A stretch of DNA of 64,000 nt from Malania oleifera (GCF_029873635.1 NC_080417.1:32166214-32230213); one strand, 5' to 3'; positions 36,801-51,800 are shown, counted from the first letter of the stretch. Translations and numbers: made by a program. Notes: a model not told the origin generated them from the letters alone.

Positions 36801-39800
36801 CCTATGAACGTGGTTTCTAGAAGTGGAGTACTCCTATGAAACTTCATCCAGAACCTCACCAAGAGCCTTACAAGATACCTTGGGTTGATAACTCTACTAT
36901 ACATGTTTGTGAAAGATGTTTAGTTCCTATACACATGGGTGACTATTTTGATAGTGTTCAGTATGATATCATATCCATGAATCTTCGCCATGTACTTCTT
37001 GGTTCTCCTTGGTCGGATGATTTGGGTGGGACTCAAGGATATGATAACACATCTTCTACTATAATGATAAGAATACCATTTTGAAGCCCACTCTACCAAC
37101 CAACCAAGACAAAGAATCTACTAGAGTAACTCAACATGGTGACACTATAAGCAAGGAAATGCATCTGTTTGAAGACATTCAAACTCTTGCAAAAATTCCT
37201 AATATTGAGCTTGTCTTTCTTGACGAGTTCATTGATGCCAATTCTCAAATCAAGTCTATGCTGCTGCCAAAGGAATGTGGTTTCTTGCATCACTCAAGCA
37301 CCACCTTTCGAAGAGTCCAAGTTTGCTTCTTACTTCTAATCCTCTTAACATTTCAAAACTTGAAGCCAATTTTTTCCCAAGTGGGGGAGAATTGACGTAA
37401 GACAAAAAGCAAGACCTTCGGAAGATCCTTGTTGAAGAATAATTAAGAAGAATTAGGTCAAGCACTTGTTGGATTTAGTTAGCAGTTAATTGTCTATTTA
37501 GTCTAACTTTTTTATAATAGTATGTGAAAAGCCATGGTGTAAGTTTTTGAATTTGAATTGAGAAAGTGAACATGTGTTTCCCCTTTGTATCTCCTCTCTC
37601 CTCTTCCCTTTCTTTCTTTCCCTTTCTTCCCTTCTATCTCTCATAGCTGCAGTCTGCAGATCCTTGATGCTGTCCCTGCACCAAATAGGAGTTGTAACTC
37701 CCAACCAGTTTCTTAGTGCCAAGTGTTATTTTTCAAATGACACAACAGAAGGAAATTCAGTAAAGCACAACCCAAATGATACGTTGTTAACATGTCATTC
37801 TAGTGGAACAAGTTTTTAGACACCAGAAAGTAAATGTTACTTAAGCACAAACCCATGAAGATCTAGTGATCTACAAATGTAGGGGAAATATTTACAAAAT
37901 ATTTGTTTAAATTGCAGCCAATCCCATACAACTACAGACCACTATAAGTGGTGTGACAAAATCACAGCAGTATAGACCACTATGGGGCACTTCAAACCAC
38001 TACAACTGCATAGGAGCAGCTACAAGGTCACCACAGCTGCTATAGTCATTGTTAGAGCACTGAAACTGCTCTCTATGCTTTTCTTCTCATTTTCTCCCAT
38101 TTTTTAATCCTTACATTAATCCCAATTGGAATTTTCCTCAGTTTTCAATATTAACTTTTATGATTATGATACTATAAATATGTCATAGATTACACAACAT
38201 GACTATGTAAGTTACATTACATGCTTATTGTGTTCTATTTCATTAATTTTTTACTTATCAAATAATTTTATCATTTGACCTGATCAACTTATTTATTGAT
38301 TTTGTATAATCAAACAATGGTCCGTTCATATTTATGGTCATAAAGTACTGAAAAGTAAGGGTGAGCCTCGACTCAATGGTAAGGGAGTCACACCAAAACC
38401 TGAATGTCAGAGGTTCAAATCATGAAACCGATCACTCCAAGCATGAGGTAAGATTGCATACATCAAGCCCTTCCTATAATGGCTTGGGAGTCTCATGCAC
38501 TAGGTGTCACATTACATTTTCATGTAACTAAAAATGGAGAAGAAATATAATTTTCCTTGCCAATAGCATTTTTAACCAATATAAAATTTATAATCCTTAC
38601 TAAACAATGTGGCTGAACTAAAAGAACCAAAAACCAAAACACACTAACATCTCATTAGGATGGACTGGGGGCATGAAACTCTACCAAAGCAGAAAAGGTT
38701 GTGCATGCATGAATACACACACACACACACAGAGCTATTTTTTTTAGATAATAAAAGATATATTAGATTGAGAGAGAGAAAGCACAAACAAAGTGGGCAA
38801 GAAATCCACCCAAAAAAATAAAAAATAAAAACAGAAAAAACAAAAAAGAATATAAAAGTAAAAAAAAAAAAAAACTTAAACAGCAATAAACAAAAAGAAC
38901 AATTAACCAAGTAAACCCCTTTTCAATTGCTTCCCATTGTAATTCACCAACCACTTCAAATTTGCTATCTCCCTTTGACCCTTCTTCGCTTTGAACTTAA
39001 CCGCAACAAACCGCACTTCCATTTCTGCAGCATCACTCATTTTCAAATCCAATTTATCCAATATCTTTTGGGCTTCAAAATCCTTCCTAGAAATCACCTC
39101 CTCCGGTATCGGTAAAATGCCGTCATTGCACTGCATTTTGTTATCCAATTCCTTATTATCAAACACAGAAACCCCCTCCAATCCTTCCAATGGAGATGGA
39201 TGAACATATGAAAGGTCCCCAAGATCATCACAGGATTCAGAAACATATCCATATTGTTCCCGAATCTCATCCAACAGCAAACCCCCATCACACTCAAACT
39301 CACTTATGTCATCACTGTCATTATCTGAAAATCTCCCCATTTCTTTTCCTCCTTTCCTTTGCCAACTCCATTACTTCCTATATCCTTCATCTTAGCAAGT
39401 GCATCTTCCACAATACTCAATTCACCAGCAATATTTCTCCTTAAACACACAGCTGTTACACCTGCTTCCCCACTGTAACATAAAATACTCCTGCTTTCTG
39501 CTACAGCTTACACTTGAGACCATCTTAATTGATCTTCTGTTTATACCAAGAATATGAAACTACTAGCAGACACTCTCTAGCTCACTCATCACGATCTTGT
39601 CTTGACCTTCATGCTTGCTGCTCATCCCTGTCAACTCACTGATGGCAGTTTTGCACATCTGACTACCAGAATATGCTGTTATTTTACCCTACAATATTTA
39701 CACTCACTTCAATTTAATACATGAGCAGGTACATTGTTTTGGACCATCTGGTCCACTCAAACATCTCAAAAACTAAAAGATTTATAATCCTAAATACAGT

Positions 39801-42800
39801 GAGTTCGTAGAAAGCATCCGTACAGACACCAAAATAGTCAATGATGAAGACAACTGATATGTGGATGACAGTTCTTTCAATAATGCATTTGGCACAAGTT
39901 AAAACAACTCTTTACAATGATTTTGGAACTCGAAGGATCATGATCAGACATACTGATTATATATTCTCTTTGGTCTGTATAATGGAATTGAGAAAAATAA
40001 TGGAAAACATGCAAATATGAAAAAAATATCCTTTGAATATGAATGAAGTCAGGTAGCTAATCCCAAGAACTTTTCTTAGAGCCAATTATAACACAAACAC
40101 CCTCCAATGTGGCGACATGGGGACGTAAAAAGGAAAGAGAGGGATGGGGTCACCTGCTTTTGGCATAGCGGGCCCCAGTGGGAGGCCTGCACAACGGGCT
40201 ATTAGCTTGGTGGTAGAGTGTGACCCTGATAATTGCATCGTTGTGTTTGGGCTGTGAGGGCTCTTAGCCACATGGATAGTTCAATGTGCTCACCAATGCC
40301 AGACCCTAAGATGTGGATTATCCAAGGCACATTAGCATGGCACACTCCACATGTTCTAACCGGGGTTTGAAACCAAACTTCTCCTCAGGAGGATAGATGA
40401 TGTAGGATGGTTCTAAGTAACCCTAGTCCTACGGTTGACCCTTTTTGTGGCACACACACAATATCACAATCTATGAGAAGAATTGAATTAACCAAGCATG
40501 AACATCACAAACATATTCTAATGATCACAAGTTGTTGAGATTTTGAAAACATATATGATTTGGTTCAAAGCCCTTAGTTGATCAATTCATTCAAGTAATC
40601 AAGTTCACTTTAAAAGATACTATATTATAAGTCTTAGATCACAAGTTCTGGCGTACAAATCAAATATCCCTAAGCATGGAACTAGCAAGCATGTTCATGT
40701 TGAAAATCAAGGAAGATTCAAAGAGAATGAACAAGGTTTTCCAATCAAGGTTTCGGGTAGTGTTTCAAGGCTTACAAGATACTTTTAGGGACTGTTTTAG
40801 ATAGTCACAAACACTAAAATGAAACGAGTTTACCAAAAGGTTCGGAATGTCAAACACCAAGACACACGAGTACTCGATCACACCATGAACAAGCTTGTTG
40901 ATCCTTACGAATCTTGAGACAAGAATGAATCTTGAGGTGGTTGTGGTTGTGAGCTATGAAAGAGGTGTGGGTGTGTAGTGTTGATGACGACGTTGATGTT
41001 GTCATGGTCTCTCACCACCCAATCTCCGTGGAGACGAAACGTAGCCTCACACTGCTCACTCACAAGGAGAGGAAAAAGATTCACAAGTTCAAGCAAAAGC
41101 TTCTTTTTTTAATTGATAATGCAAGATACCTTTTACAATACAAGTGATGGTATATTTATAGCCTTACATGCACACGACTTCTTAAATGTTTAAAGAAAAT
41201 ACAAAAGTAAAATAAAATATTTAAAACATAGGTAATGAGGTTCCTAGGAAATAGTTTGTCAAAGGAAATAGGTGCCTAGGAACTATAATAATTATGATAG
41301 TGGAGTCTAGGAACTTAAAATGAAATAAATGCTTCTTGAAAATGCAAGACTCTTTGACTTGCAAGCTGTCATCCTCTTTCCAAGCTAGCTTCTAAGAGAA
41401 GTTTCAATTGGTGCAAATAAAGTTCACATCAATGATGGACTTCAGGTGGTCGTCCACGTGTCACAAAATCCGTGAAAGATACTCGAGGTGCATGTTGATA
41501 CCTATCATCTCTCCCTGACTAAAAAGAATTCTCCTCCGGAGAATTAGGTCGAAAATACTCGGTATACAGCTTCGGGTTAGAACACTTAATTACTACCCAG
41601 TTAAAGGCAGAATTGGTCTGTGTTACCAAAGCTGGAATCGAGAGTTCGATTACGCGAGGGGAAGGTACGAGCACCCCCTACGCGCCCGTTCTTACGAACG
41701 GTACCTAATTAATTATGAAATTATCCCTAAGTAAATTAAAAAAAAAAAAAAGTCTTTAAAATTACTTTTTTTGTGAATTTATAAAATATATGAGCAAAAA
41801 AACTAATCACAAAAATATACATAATATATATTCCCTCAGAACTAAAGGTATGTGAAGCCCGAAAGCTCGTACCCCCTTTTGAAATCATAGGGATGAAAAT
41901 CGAGAAAATACTTTACAAAATACACTCCCAAATTTTGGAAATCTTATAGGGTTTTTCTAAGTATGAAAATACTAATTTGAGAGGTTTTTGGAACTCAAAT
42001 AGTGTCAAAAAATGATTTACAAGTCTGAAAATATTTTTCTCGACTTTTTCTATTTTTTATGATTTTTTATATTTTTCCACATTTTGTTGAATTTTGAAAT
42101 AACAAAAAGACAATCAGTGAAAGTCAAATCAAAAATATTTTTTAGAATTTTCCCCTAATATTCTATTTTTTATGATTTTCATTATTTTACAGAAATTTCA
42201 AATAGCTAATAAAGAAAATAGTATAATACTAATACTATATATCATAACATATAAATATTATATATCCAAACCTCAATGATACAGCCCAGGTATTAACAAT
42301 GAATCCAACCTTAATAATATACCCCAATATGGAAATAATTAAACCTCACGTAAATCATATATAATTTACACAAAAAGAATGAAGTTATGGAAACAATTCG
42401 AATCATGAATCTAATTATGAAATATACACAAAAAAAAAAAGTAATATGCCATAAGATGGAAACCCTAAAAATAAGTATGGAAATAAATTGAATTCAATCA
42501 AGCAATATTCAATAATATGGAAATCTTAAAAGTTAACATACATTATATGGAAGCCCTAAAAACCAATATACAATAATATGGAATTCCTAAAATAAATACA
42601 CAAGCTATATGGAAGTAATCAAACCCTAAACATGCAAACCAATCAAAACCCTAAATGTAATACATATAAATATAAGCATGAAATAACTACAATGTGCAAA
42701 CAATGACAATATTAAATAATGTGCAAGCAAAGGTAGTATGACTTTAAATAATACAATGATAACGTTAAACACAATAAAATACAACAAAAATAACGTGGAT

Positions 42801-45800
42801 GTACAATATGACGATAACTTGAATATACAACATAATAATAATAACATAAGTATGCGATATATAAAATATGACAACATAAATATGCAATAATAATAATTAA
42901 AACTCTACTACAATAAATGTACAAACACTTTGACAATAATATAAGACAAATACATAATAATAATAATAATGGAAATTCTATAATGTATACACAACAACTA
43001 TAATATTAATAAATATATAATAGCAATATACAATAACCAATCTTTAAATGTTAAAACCCAAACAAAACCAAAAATATATATATGTATGTGTGTGTGTATA
43101 TATATATATATATGCATGTGTGTGATGGCAGGCTATGTGCGTGTGTTCACAATCTGATGCATGCATGGGGGTCACCGTGGGTGTGTGTTTTCTGTGTATG
43201 TGTGGTCGTGAGAGTTTGTAGCAGACAGAGCTGGGCGCGTTAGTGGCTGGGAACTCACAGCAAGGGGCTTAACGGAGGCCGTGAGAGGAGTGAGAAAGGA
43301 GCACAAGGTGATGGTGGGGGGATGGTCCTCGGCTGCAACAATGACGACGAAGAAGATGACGGGCAGGACTGGAGAGCTTGGAACTTGGCCGTGGAGAGTT
43401 GTCGGAGTGAGGGCAGTTCAATTGGCCGTGAGGCCGTTCGGCTGGGCGGCAAGAGGAGCAACAAAGGAGCTGTTTGTGGAGTTGGCAGTGAGGATGACGA
43501 CGGTCTGTGCTGTGTGTGGCCGAAGGGCAATGATGACGGCGTGGGTACCATGGCAGTGTTCGCAGCTGCGGAGACGATGGTCATGGAGGTGGTTACCGGG
43601 ATAGTTGCTGGGGCTGTTGTCTGGTGTTGAAGCTAGGGCTAGGCAGAGAGGAGTGGCCGGTTGACAGTAGTGCCCGGTTGCAGGAGGTCTTCGGGTCTGC
43701 TGGTGGGAGCCACGGTGGCTAAAGGGAAGTTGCAGAGGGAGAGTAAGAGAGGGAGAGCAAAGAATAGGGGGAGAGAAAACGATAGGGAGAGAGGCTGAGG
43801 GAGGAAGAGAGAGACAGAGGGCCGAGAGACAGGGCGAGAAAGAGAGTTAGGGAGAGCTTGAGAGAAGAGAGATGGGGCTACCGGCTGGGGGGGTTAGGAT
43901 TTCTTTTTTTTTTCTTGTTCGTGCGCGCCCCCCCCCCCCCCCAAAAGGTTCCTATCTGTGTGTATCCTGCTATATATAAAAAAAAAAATTCAAAACCCTA
44001 AAGAGCCCCCTTTTTTTGTTTTTTTATCTTTTTAAAATATTAGTGATAATAATAATAATAATAACAATAATAATAAATAAAAATTAAAATAAGAATAATA
44101 ATAGTAAAGTAATAATAATAAAAATAATGATAATAATAATAATAATGGTAACAGAAGAATGATGGATAGTAACCCCTTTGTTATATTTGGCTCGGGCAAA
44201 AATAGGGTGTCTATAATCAAGAATATCTAACATGTAAGCATTAAAACTTATTTTCCTGAGAACTTCGAATGGTCCCATTTTTTGGCATGAAGCTTTCTTA
44301 CCTTTCCTGAAGGAATCCGTTCAGGGCGAATTCAAACCACAACCATATCACCTTCTGAAAATTCCTGCAACCTGCGATGTACATCAGCAATAGACTTATA
44401 ATGCTCATTGCTTAAATTAATTTTAATTATTATCTGAGAGTGTAAATCATGTATGTGCTATGCAACATCTCTCTTCAAACTAGCTATGGTCTTATCTCTA
44501 CCGAAGTGACCCGCAGCACCTCCAACATGTAATTCCCAAATCAGTTGGTCACGTAGAGATGTGGATGGGATACACAGTCTAGCCCCTCTAAAACGAAATC
44601 CATCATGAATCACAAAGTCTGGGTGAGATTTAGGAACTTCCTGCAGCAAATCAGAAAAAATATCACAGAAGGCTTTACACTGAGAGTACCGTTGCTTGAT
44701 GCTATTGAAGCCAACAACTTCCACCTGAAGAGTTTGTATGGTGGCTACAGCTCGGCTCAAAGCATCAGCAACCTTGTTCTCAACACCAACTCGGTGTTTG
44801 AGTACAAAGGTGTACTGTTGTATGTACTTGACCCATTTCATATGTCTATGCCCTAGCTTCTTCTGAGTATGTAAATACCTTAGGGCTTGGTGGTCTGAGT
44901 ACAAAACAAACTCCTGAGGAAGGAGGTAGTGTCTCCAGTGTACAATGACTGTACTACAGGATAAAATTCCCTATCATAGGTAGAATATAGTTGTTTTGCC
45001 TCATTCAACTTCTCACTAAAGGAGGCTATGGGGTGTCCCTCCTAACTAAGTACTCCTCCAATGCCTACACCTGAGGCGTCACATGCAACCTCAAATAATT
45101 TCTGGAAATCTCAGAGATGTAGCAATGGTGCCTTAGTCATTAAATCTTTTATATCCAAAAAGGCTTTTGTCGAAAATTTCGACCATGTAAATTCTCCTTT
45201 CTTGAGGCAGTTTGTAATGGGGACCATGATGGAGCTAAAGTTTCTAATGAACCTCCTGTAGAACGTGGCTAACCCATGAAAACTCCTCGCATCATGTATG
45301 TTTCAAGGAGTAGGCCAATCTCTAATGGCTTTGACCTTATCAGGGTCAACAGAAACGCCATGCTCAGGTACAACAAAACCAAGGAAGATGACGTGTGCAG
45401 TCATGAAAGTACACTTCTTTAAATTGGCATACAACTTTTGCTCCCTCAAAACCTCAGACACTCTCCTCAAATGGACAAGGTGCTCCTTCTTAGTCTGGCT
45501 ATAGATCAATATATCATCAAAGTATACTTCAAGGAAGTGTCCAATGAAAGGACTTAATACCTACGTCATAACTCTCATGAAAGGGCTCGATGCATTAGTT
45601 AGCCCAAATGGCATGACTAACCACTCATACAACCCATCCTTCGTCTTGAAGGCAGTCTTCCACTCATCTCTCGATCTGATCCTAATCTGATGGTACCCAA
45701 TATGATGTAAGACGGTTCTAAATAGCCCTAGTCCTACGGTTGACCCTCTTTGTAGCACACACACAATATCACAATCTATGAGAAGAATTGAATTAACCAA

Positions 45801-48800
45801 GCATGAACATCACAAACATATTCTAATGATCACAAGTTGTTGAGATTTTGAAAAAATATATGATTTGGTTCAAAGCCCTTAGTTGATCAATTTATTCAAG
45901 TAATCAAGTTCACTTTAAAAGAAGTTATATTATAAGTCTTAGATCACAAGTCCTAGCATACAAATCAAATATCCCCAAGCATGGAACTAGCAAGCATATT
46001 CATGTTGAAAATCTAGGAAGATTCAAAGAGAATGAACAAGGTTTTTCAATCAAGGCTTCGGGTAGAGTGTCAAGGCTTACAAGGTACTTTTAGGGGCTGT
46101 TTTAGATGGTCACAAACAATGAATTGAAACGAGCTTACTAGAAGGTTCGGAATGTCAAACACCAAGACACACGAGTACTTGATCGCACCACGAACAAGCT
46201 TGTTGATCCTTAGGAATCTTGAGACAAGAATGAATCTTGAGGTGGTTATGGCTGTGAGCTATGAAAAAGGTGTGGGTGTATGGTGTTAACGATGAAGTTG
46301 ATGTTGTCATGGTCTCTCACCACCCAATCTCCGGTGAGACGGAACGTAGCCTCACACTACTCACTCACAAGGAGAGGAACAAGATTCACAAGTTCAAGAA
46401 AAAGCTTCTTTTTTTAATTGATAATGCAAGATGCCTTTTAAAATACAAGTGATGGCATATTTATAGCCTCACATGCACATGACTTGCACATGGCTTCTTA
46501 AATGTTTAAAGAAAATACAAAAGTAAAATAAAACATTTAAAACATAGGTAATAAGGTTCCTAGGAAATAGTTTGTCATAGGAAATAGGTGCCTAGAAACT
46601 AGAATAATTATGATAGTGGAGTCTAGGAACTTCAAATGAAATAAATGCTTTTTGAAAATGCAAGACTCTTTGACTTGCAAGTTGTCATGCTTCTTAAAAA
46701 ACCAAGACTCTTTGACTTGCAAACTGTTATCCTCTTTCCAAACTAGCTTCTAAGAGAAGCTTCAATTGCTGCAAATAAAGTTCACATCAATGACGGACTT
46801 CGGGTGGTCATCCACGTGTCACAATATCCGCGAAAGATACTCAAGGTGCACATTGATCCCCATCAATAAATGGGGCGGTTCAGGTAATATCCAATGTAGA
46901 TCCAACTTTCTATTTATTCGTGGGATCTAGACAGTCCGGCCCCCGGAGGGGGGGCACCATGGCTCCTCTTTTCTCGAGAATCCATACATCCCTTATCAAT
47001 GTATGGCCAGCTATCTCTTGAGAGACAAACCAGAACTTGTTGAACATCTCTAAAAATGAAGATATAAGTAACAACTGTATTGTGCATTAAATTAGACACA
47101 CACCTGATGCAATAGTCATATTTGGCAGGGAAATCAACTTTAGTCATAAATATCTTCTCGAATCCAACATCTTTACACTTGTATAAGCAACTAATTGTCA
47201 AAGCAGCTTCTTCTCGGAGCTGAAAGTTGTAAAAGTAAAAAGTTTTAAAGATGAGGTCAAATTGTGCAATGTAATCCAAAGAGAGCACAAAACATCGAAG
47301 TGAATCCACATATGTACCAAATTAATGGGAAAGAAAGGTAAATATGGTGGTAAAAACTACCTCAAGAAAACCATTCCTTGTCATCCGGAATGCGAAATTG
47401 AAGTATGCAAATGGATCACATATGACCACTGGGAATGACTGCTTATATTTCATCCTTTTCTGCAATATAGATAATGATTGCATACTGAACTAGTACAGGC
47501 AGAATGCAAATTATGAAATAGCAAAATCGTAATTATGAAGAATAGTATATAAGCCGCAATGAAAAACATGGAAAAGAGAAACAAACAGAAAAACCATGCA
47601 CACAGATTCACACATGCAAGAGGAAGAAAAGACAAATAGACAAGAAAATAAGTTGTAGTGTACAGAAATTACCAGAAACCGAACCAAAATCAGGCCAAAA
47701 TAAGTTCAGTTTGGTCTTTCAGTCTTTAGTTTCGGTTATGGTTCTGGTCCTTAAAAAAAAATGGGTTTGATTACGAAAAGCCAAAATAATCAATAAAATA
47801 TAAAAATTTTGTATATATCACACACAGTGCATTTATACTCAATATATTAATTTATTTACACCTTTATTGATCTATACATCTTCCAATTAATTAAGTTTTT
47901 AACTTTAATATAATTTTAAAAGTCTTTGGTTTGACTAATATCTGAAGACTGCAACTCTGCAAGAGAAGGCAAGGCAGGCTGGAGTTTTATAGATGTCTAG
48001 GGTCTACACTATTCTGTATTTGGGAGGATTGAGGATTTCTGTGTTGTTGTAGCCTACAACACACTGCAACCTCTCCTTGCATTCTTCTTGTCCCAGATCA
48101 GTCGAGTAGAAGACCAATAAATAACCCTGCAGTGCTCTTCTACAGCTGCATCTCCAAGTCATGGGCCTGCTGTTGACTTAGGCCAAAACTAGGGCTATTA
48201 TTACTTAGAAATTCTTCATGTCCTTAATGTAGTCAATTTGTGTAGTTAAAATTTTTAAAAACCGAAAATAATCAAACCAAACCATTGAACTAATGGATTG
48301 AGTTCTTCTCAAATGGACGGTTTACAGTTCAGTTTCAGTTTAGAATTTTTCACTGATCGGTTTGGTTGTTGGTTTATGCAGACCGTATAAAACTGAGTAC
48401 ACCTCTAAATACAAGTGGATCCACCAAACTCTAAGGTTGCAATAACACACAACTAGATAATTTGGCAGCAATATGGGGATTTAAACTGACACTTTAATAA
48501 TTTTTGGATTATATACTGATATGTCCTAAAGATTATAAAAAAGACATGGATATCCCGCTAAGGAAACATTTGGTTGGCAAAATGTCTATTCCTAGAAGTA
48601 AAGTGGTCATAGTACAGGAAATAGGGATTTCATAGTTTACAAAATGAAAAGTATTGTCAGTACAAAACAAATGACAATGCCAAAAAAAGATTTATTAATC
48701 CATTACATGGAGTCATGGTCTTAAATTTCCACAAAATTGTAGAAATTTCCGATTTATGTCACCCTCAAAATCGAAATGGCAGCCGATTTCCGTCTTGCAT

Positions 48801-51800
48801 GATTTCCATTGAAATCTCAACAAATCATCCAAAATTTATCAAAATCTCAAATTTTTAGCGAAACTTGTCGAAATTTTAACTATACGATAAAATTACATCA
48901 GAATTCAAATGAGAAATTTAGGAGTGAAGTGAAATTTCTATCTTAATTTATTTTAAGAATTTTATCGAAATGAAAGATTATTACAAGTGCTTTTGAAATT
49001 ATATGAAAAAATAAACTTATAGTAACATTTTATTCAACCATTCATGTCTAAATTATCATTATTTGTATAATAAATAATATTTAAATGATTTATGAATTTC
49101 ATTTGTATTAACTGAATATGTTTAATGTATATTATCTTACAAATATGTTTGATACACATACTATTTTACAACTTTTCCACCTCATACAAAACATAGATGA
49201 ATTTAATTTGTAATATATTATTCCTAAAACTTATATTATTATGTTTGTTAACCATTTCTAAAGTTTCACAAAGAATTCCATGTTTTACTACTAATTTCTT
49301 TCATTTTTTCAAATTAAAATCAAAATTGACATCGAAATCGAAATTTATGTCCTTTTAGAGCTTTGAAATTTGAGTTGAAATCGAAATTTAAGACCTCGCA
49401 TGGAGTAGACAAGGAATGATTATTCCCAAATTTCACAATAGGTACGGCTATTCCTATCCTATCTCATGTTTGATGGAATAAAACAAAAAATTTTGCATGA
49501 TGACTTTCTAGTAAGTTATTATATCTCAATACAATTTCTATTCTATTCCCACCTTATTCTATTCCATGAACCAAATGTAACCTAAGTCTTCAAAACAGAC
49601 AAAGATTTCATGGAAAATTATTTTTCATGACACTTATATCGCCTCGTCAGTTGAGCATCCATTAGAATAGCATAAATGTGCTAATGTGTCAAAAATACTA
49701 AAATTTAGATTTTAGACCATTCTGCTTGACGTCAATCAGACATTTCGCCCCTGATGTCATTCAAAAAATAGAGATGGATAGCCTGGGTGTACAATCAAAA
49801 GGAAAAAAAGGGAGAATATGAACAATATTTGTACAAGGGAAATGAACTGCGCCAAGGGTGATTTGGCAATGAAAACACCAATGATCACTGCCAGGGAAGT
49901 GCATGGACTGCATGGTGCTATGGAGTGAATCTGAGTCAACAGAGACTGGCCATGGAGTGGATGATCATGGTTCATATAGCTGGGGAGAAAAGAAGGCAAA
50001 GAAGCTTACATCACCGTCAAAAACCATTGTGGTCGATAGCCTTCATGGCTGTGAAAATCCCTCCTCAAACAATTGTTTTTGTCTTCAAATTTGCTTTCAT
50101 CCTCTCTTAATCCCTCCATCTTTGGCCATGAAGAGTTCAACCTGTGCTCTCCTAGAATTCAGCTTGTTTATATAAAAAAAGACACGGTCTCCTGGAATCC
50201 TGGCTGGAAACTGTTCTCTTATCAAAAGGCATACCTTCAATTTTTTCTGGTCTTGGAATTGTGCATAAGGCCACTTGAAAGGAAAGAGGAGCTTTTATTT
50301 GAGACCTGAGAGGGATTAAATACAAAGGCCTGAAAATTGCTGAGCGCCCCCCCCCCCCCCTTTCTTTCTTTTTTTTTTCTCTTTTCAGTGTATGAAATAT
50401 TCCATTGTTAGGAAGGGCAAATTTATCTTTATAAATTGTACATAAATTTGTTATCCAGTTGTCACTAGAATGGGAGGTTTGCGTCATTTTTGGAAATTCA
50501 TGAGTCCATTTCTTTTTTATAAACCTCAAGGGAGGTGAGGTCAGCCTGCTTTGCCCCACTTTTTAATACAATATTTATATTTTAGCTCCATTTCTATACT
50601 TGAAGAACAAACTTTTTGTTCACCAACTATTTTGAAAATAAAAAATAAGAAATAAATTGAATAAGGGAATGACTTTCAGATATTAATATGCAATCCTAGT
50701 TAAGAAAATAAATTAATCAACAAAGGGTTAGGAAGCAGCACACCTGTTCTGATATATTTTTTAGGCCTTGAAGCTGAAAACAAAGCCCATTATCCCATAA
50801 TTTTGAAGTGGCTGCAAATACAAAATCAGTTATTATAAATAAAAATATTCTTATTAAGTAATGAAAGATTATGCATCATAGAGCTTGCTGAAAATGAAAG
50901 GAGAATAAAATAAGTGAAAAATAGCCCCTCAGTCCACGAGGAAAATACATAACATTTTTAGCAGCAGTTGATAGTTACCGTCAGTCCATCCATAAAGAAA
51001 ACAAAAAATATGGTTGGTGGCAGTTAATGGTTACTGTCTCACTGACATCCGAAAGTAAAATAAAAAAAATAAGATTAGTGGCTTCGTTCTTTTTATCATC
51101 TTATGGATGTTACAGGAAGCTCAATAATTTCCTCATTCTTATTTATAACTTGGTAATTTTTTCCTTCCAAAAAAACATGTAATACATTTTTTATGCATTT
51201 TCTTTTTATTTAAAAATAAAATTTCCAAAAAACTTACACCTCACTTATGCCTTTAAGCACTTAAAATTGGCCCAGTCAATTTTTATAAATATAAACATCA
51301 CAATAGGTAACCAAAACTCTATAAATTGCAATAAACCACAAATTTGTTGCACAAATTTAGCTGTTATAAGCCACTGCTGTGTTTTTTATTAGTAAATATG
51401 CAAACACATAATAAAATATCGCACACAATCATGCAACAACAACAATAAGCTTCCTTGGGAGTCAAAATCCTGGAGAACAGTGAGCCAGAAGCCCAAGCTC
51501 TACTGTCTATATGAGAAACAACAACAACAAGAACAAGTCTTAAGTCCTACTAAGAGGGATCAGCTATATGAATCATTTTCCACCAATTCACGCAATCAAG
51601 GGCATTTTCCAAGAGCTGTTAAATCCTTCTTCATAACCTCATTCCATGTTATTTTAATTCTACCCCTACCTCACTGTCTACATGAACACAAATAATAAAA
51701 TAAACCTAAAAATCTCCTGCAAGGACTTAATCAGAAAAAAAGAAGTAAATCTGAGTCTCCAATAGTAAACTTAAACAAAACAAAGTATTATCAATTTATT

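Larger units (their letters stand above)
40398..46865 (-). mobile_element. Ty3/gypsy element, 5'-deleted, with a nested LTR
   Basis: LTRs lie at 40398-41507 (1110 bp) and 45703-46865 (1163 bp), TG...CA, sharing TAGTCCTACGGTTGACCCT, CATGAACATCACAAAC and GTCATGGTCTCTCACCACCC. The 5-mers ataga (40393-40397) and ataaa (46866-46870) resemble a target duplication with one change. On the minus strand the left LTR is preceded by the purine tract GTCAGGGAGAGA. The right LTR joins directly to mid-RT, so the primer-binding site, gag and protease are deleted. A block at about 41580-44215 is foreign. Sits in NOL6 intron 9, same strand as the gene. Confidence 0.85.

Noticed and set aside
43255-43630. GC-rich ORFs of about 100 codons on both strands
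   Set aside because: They lie in a GC- and purine-rich part of the nested LTR and are open in three frames at once, which reflects composition. No recognisable motif.
49757-50559. Cluster of overlapping ORFs on both strands in NOL6 intron 7
   Set aside because: No recognisable products, mutual overlap in all frames and location inside an intron. Insufficient support.
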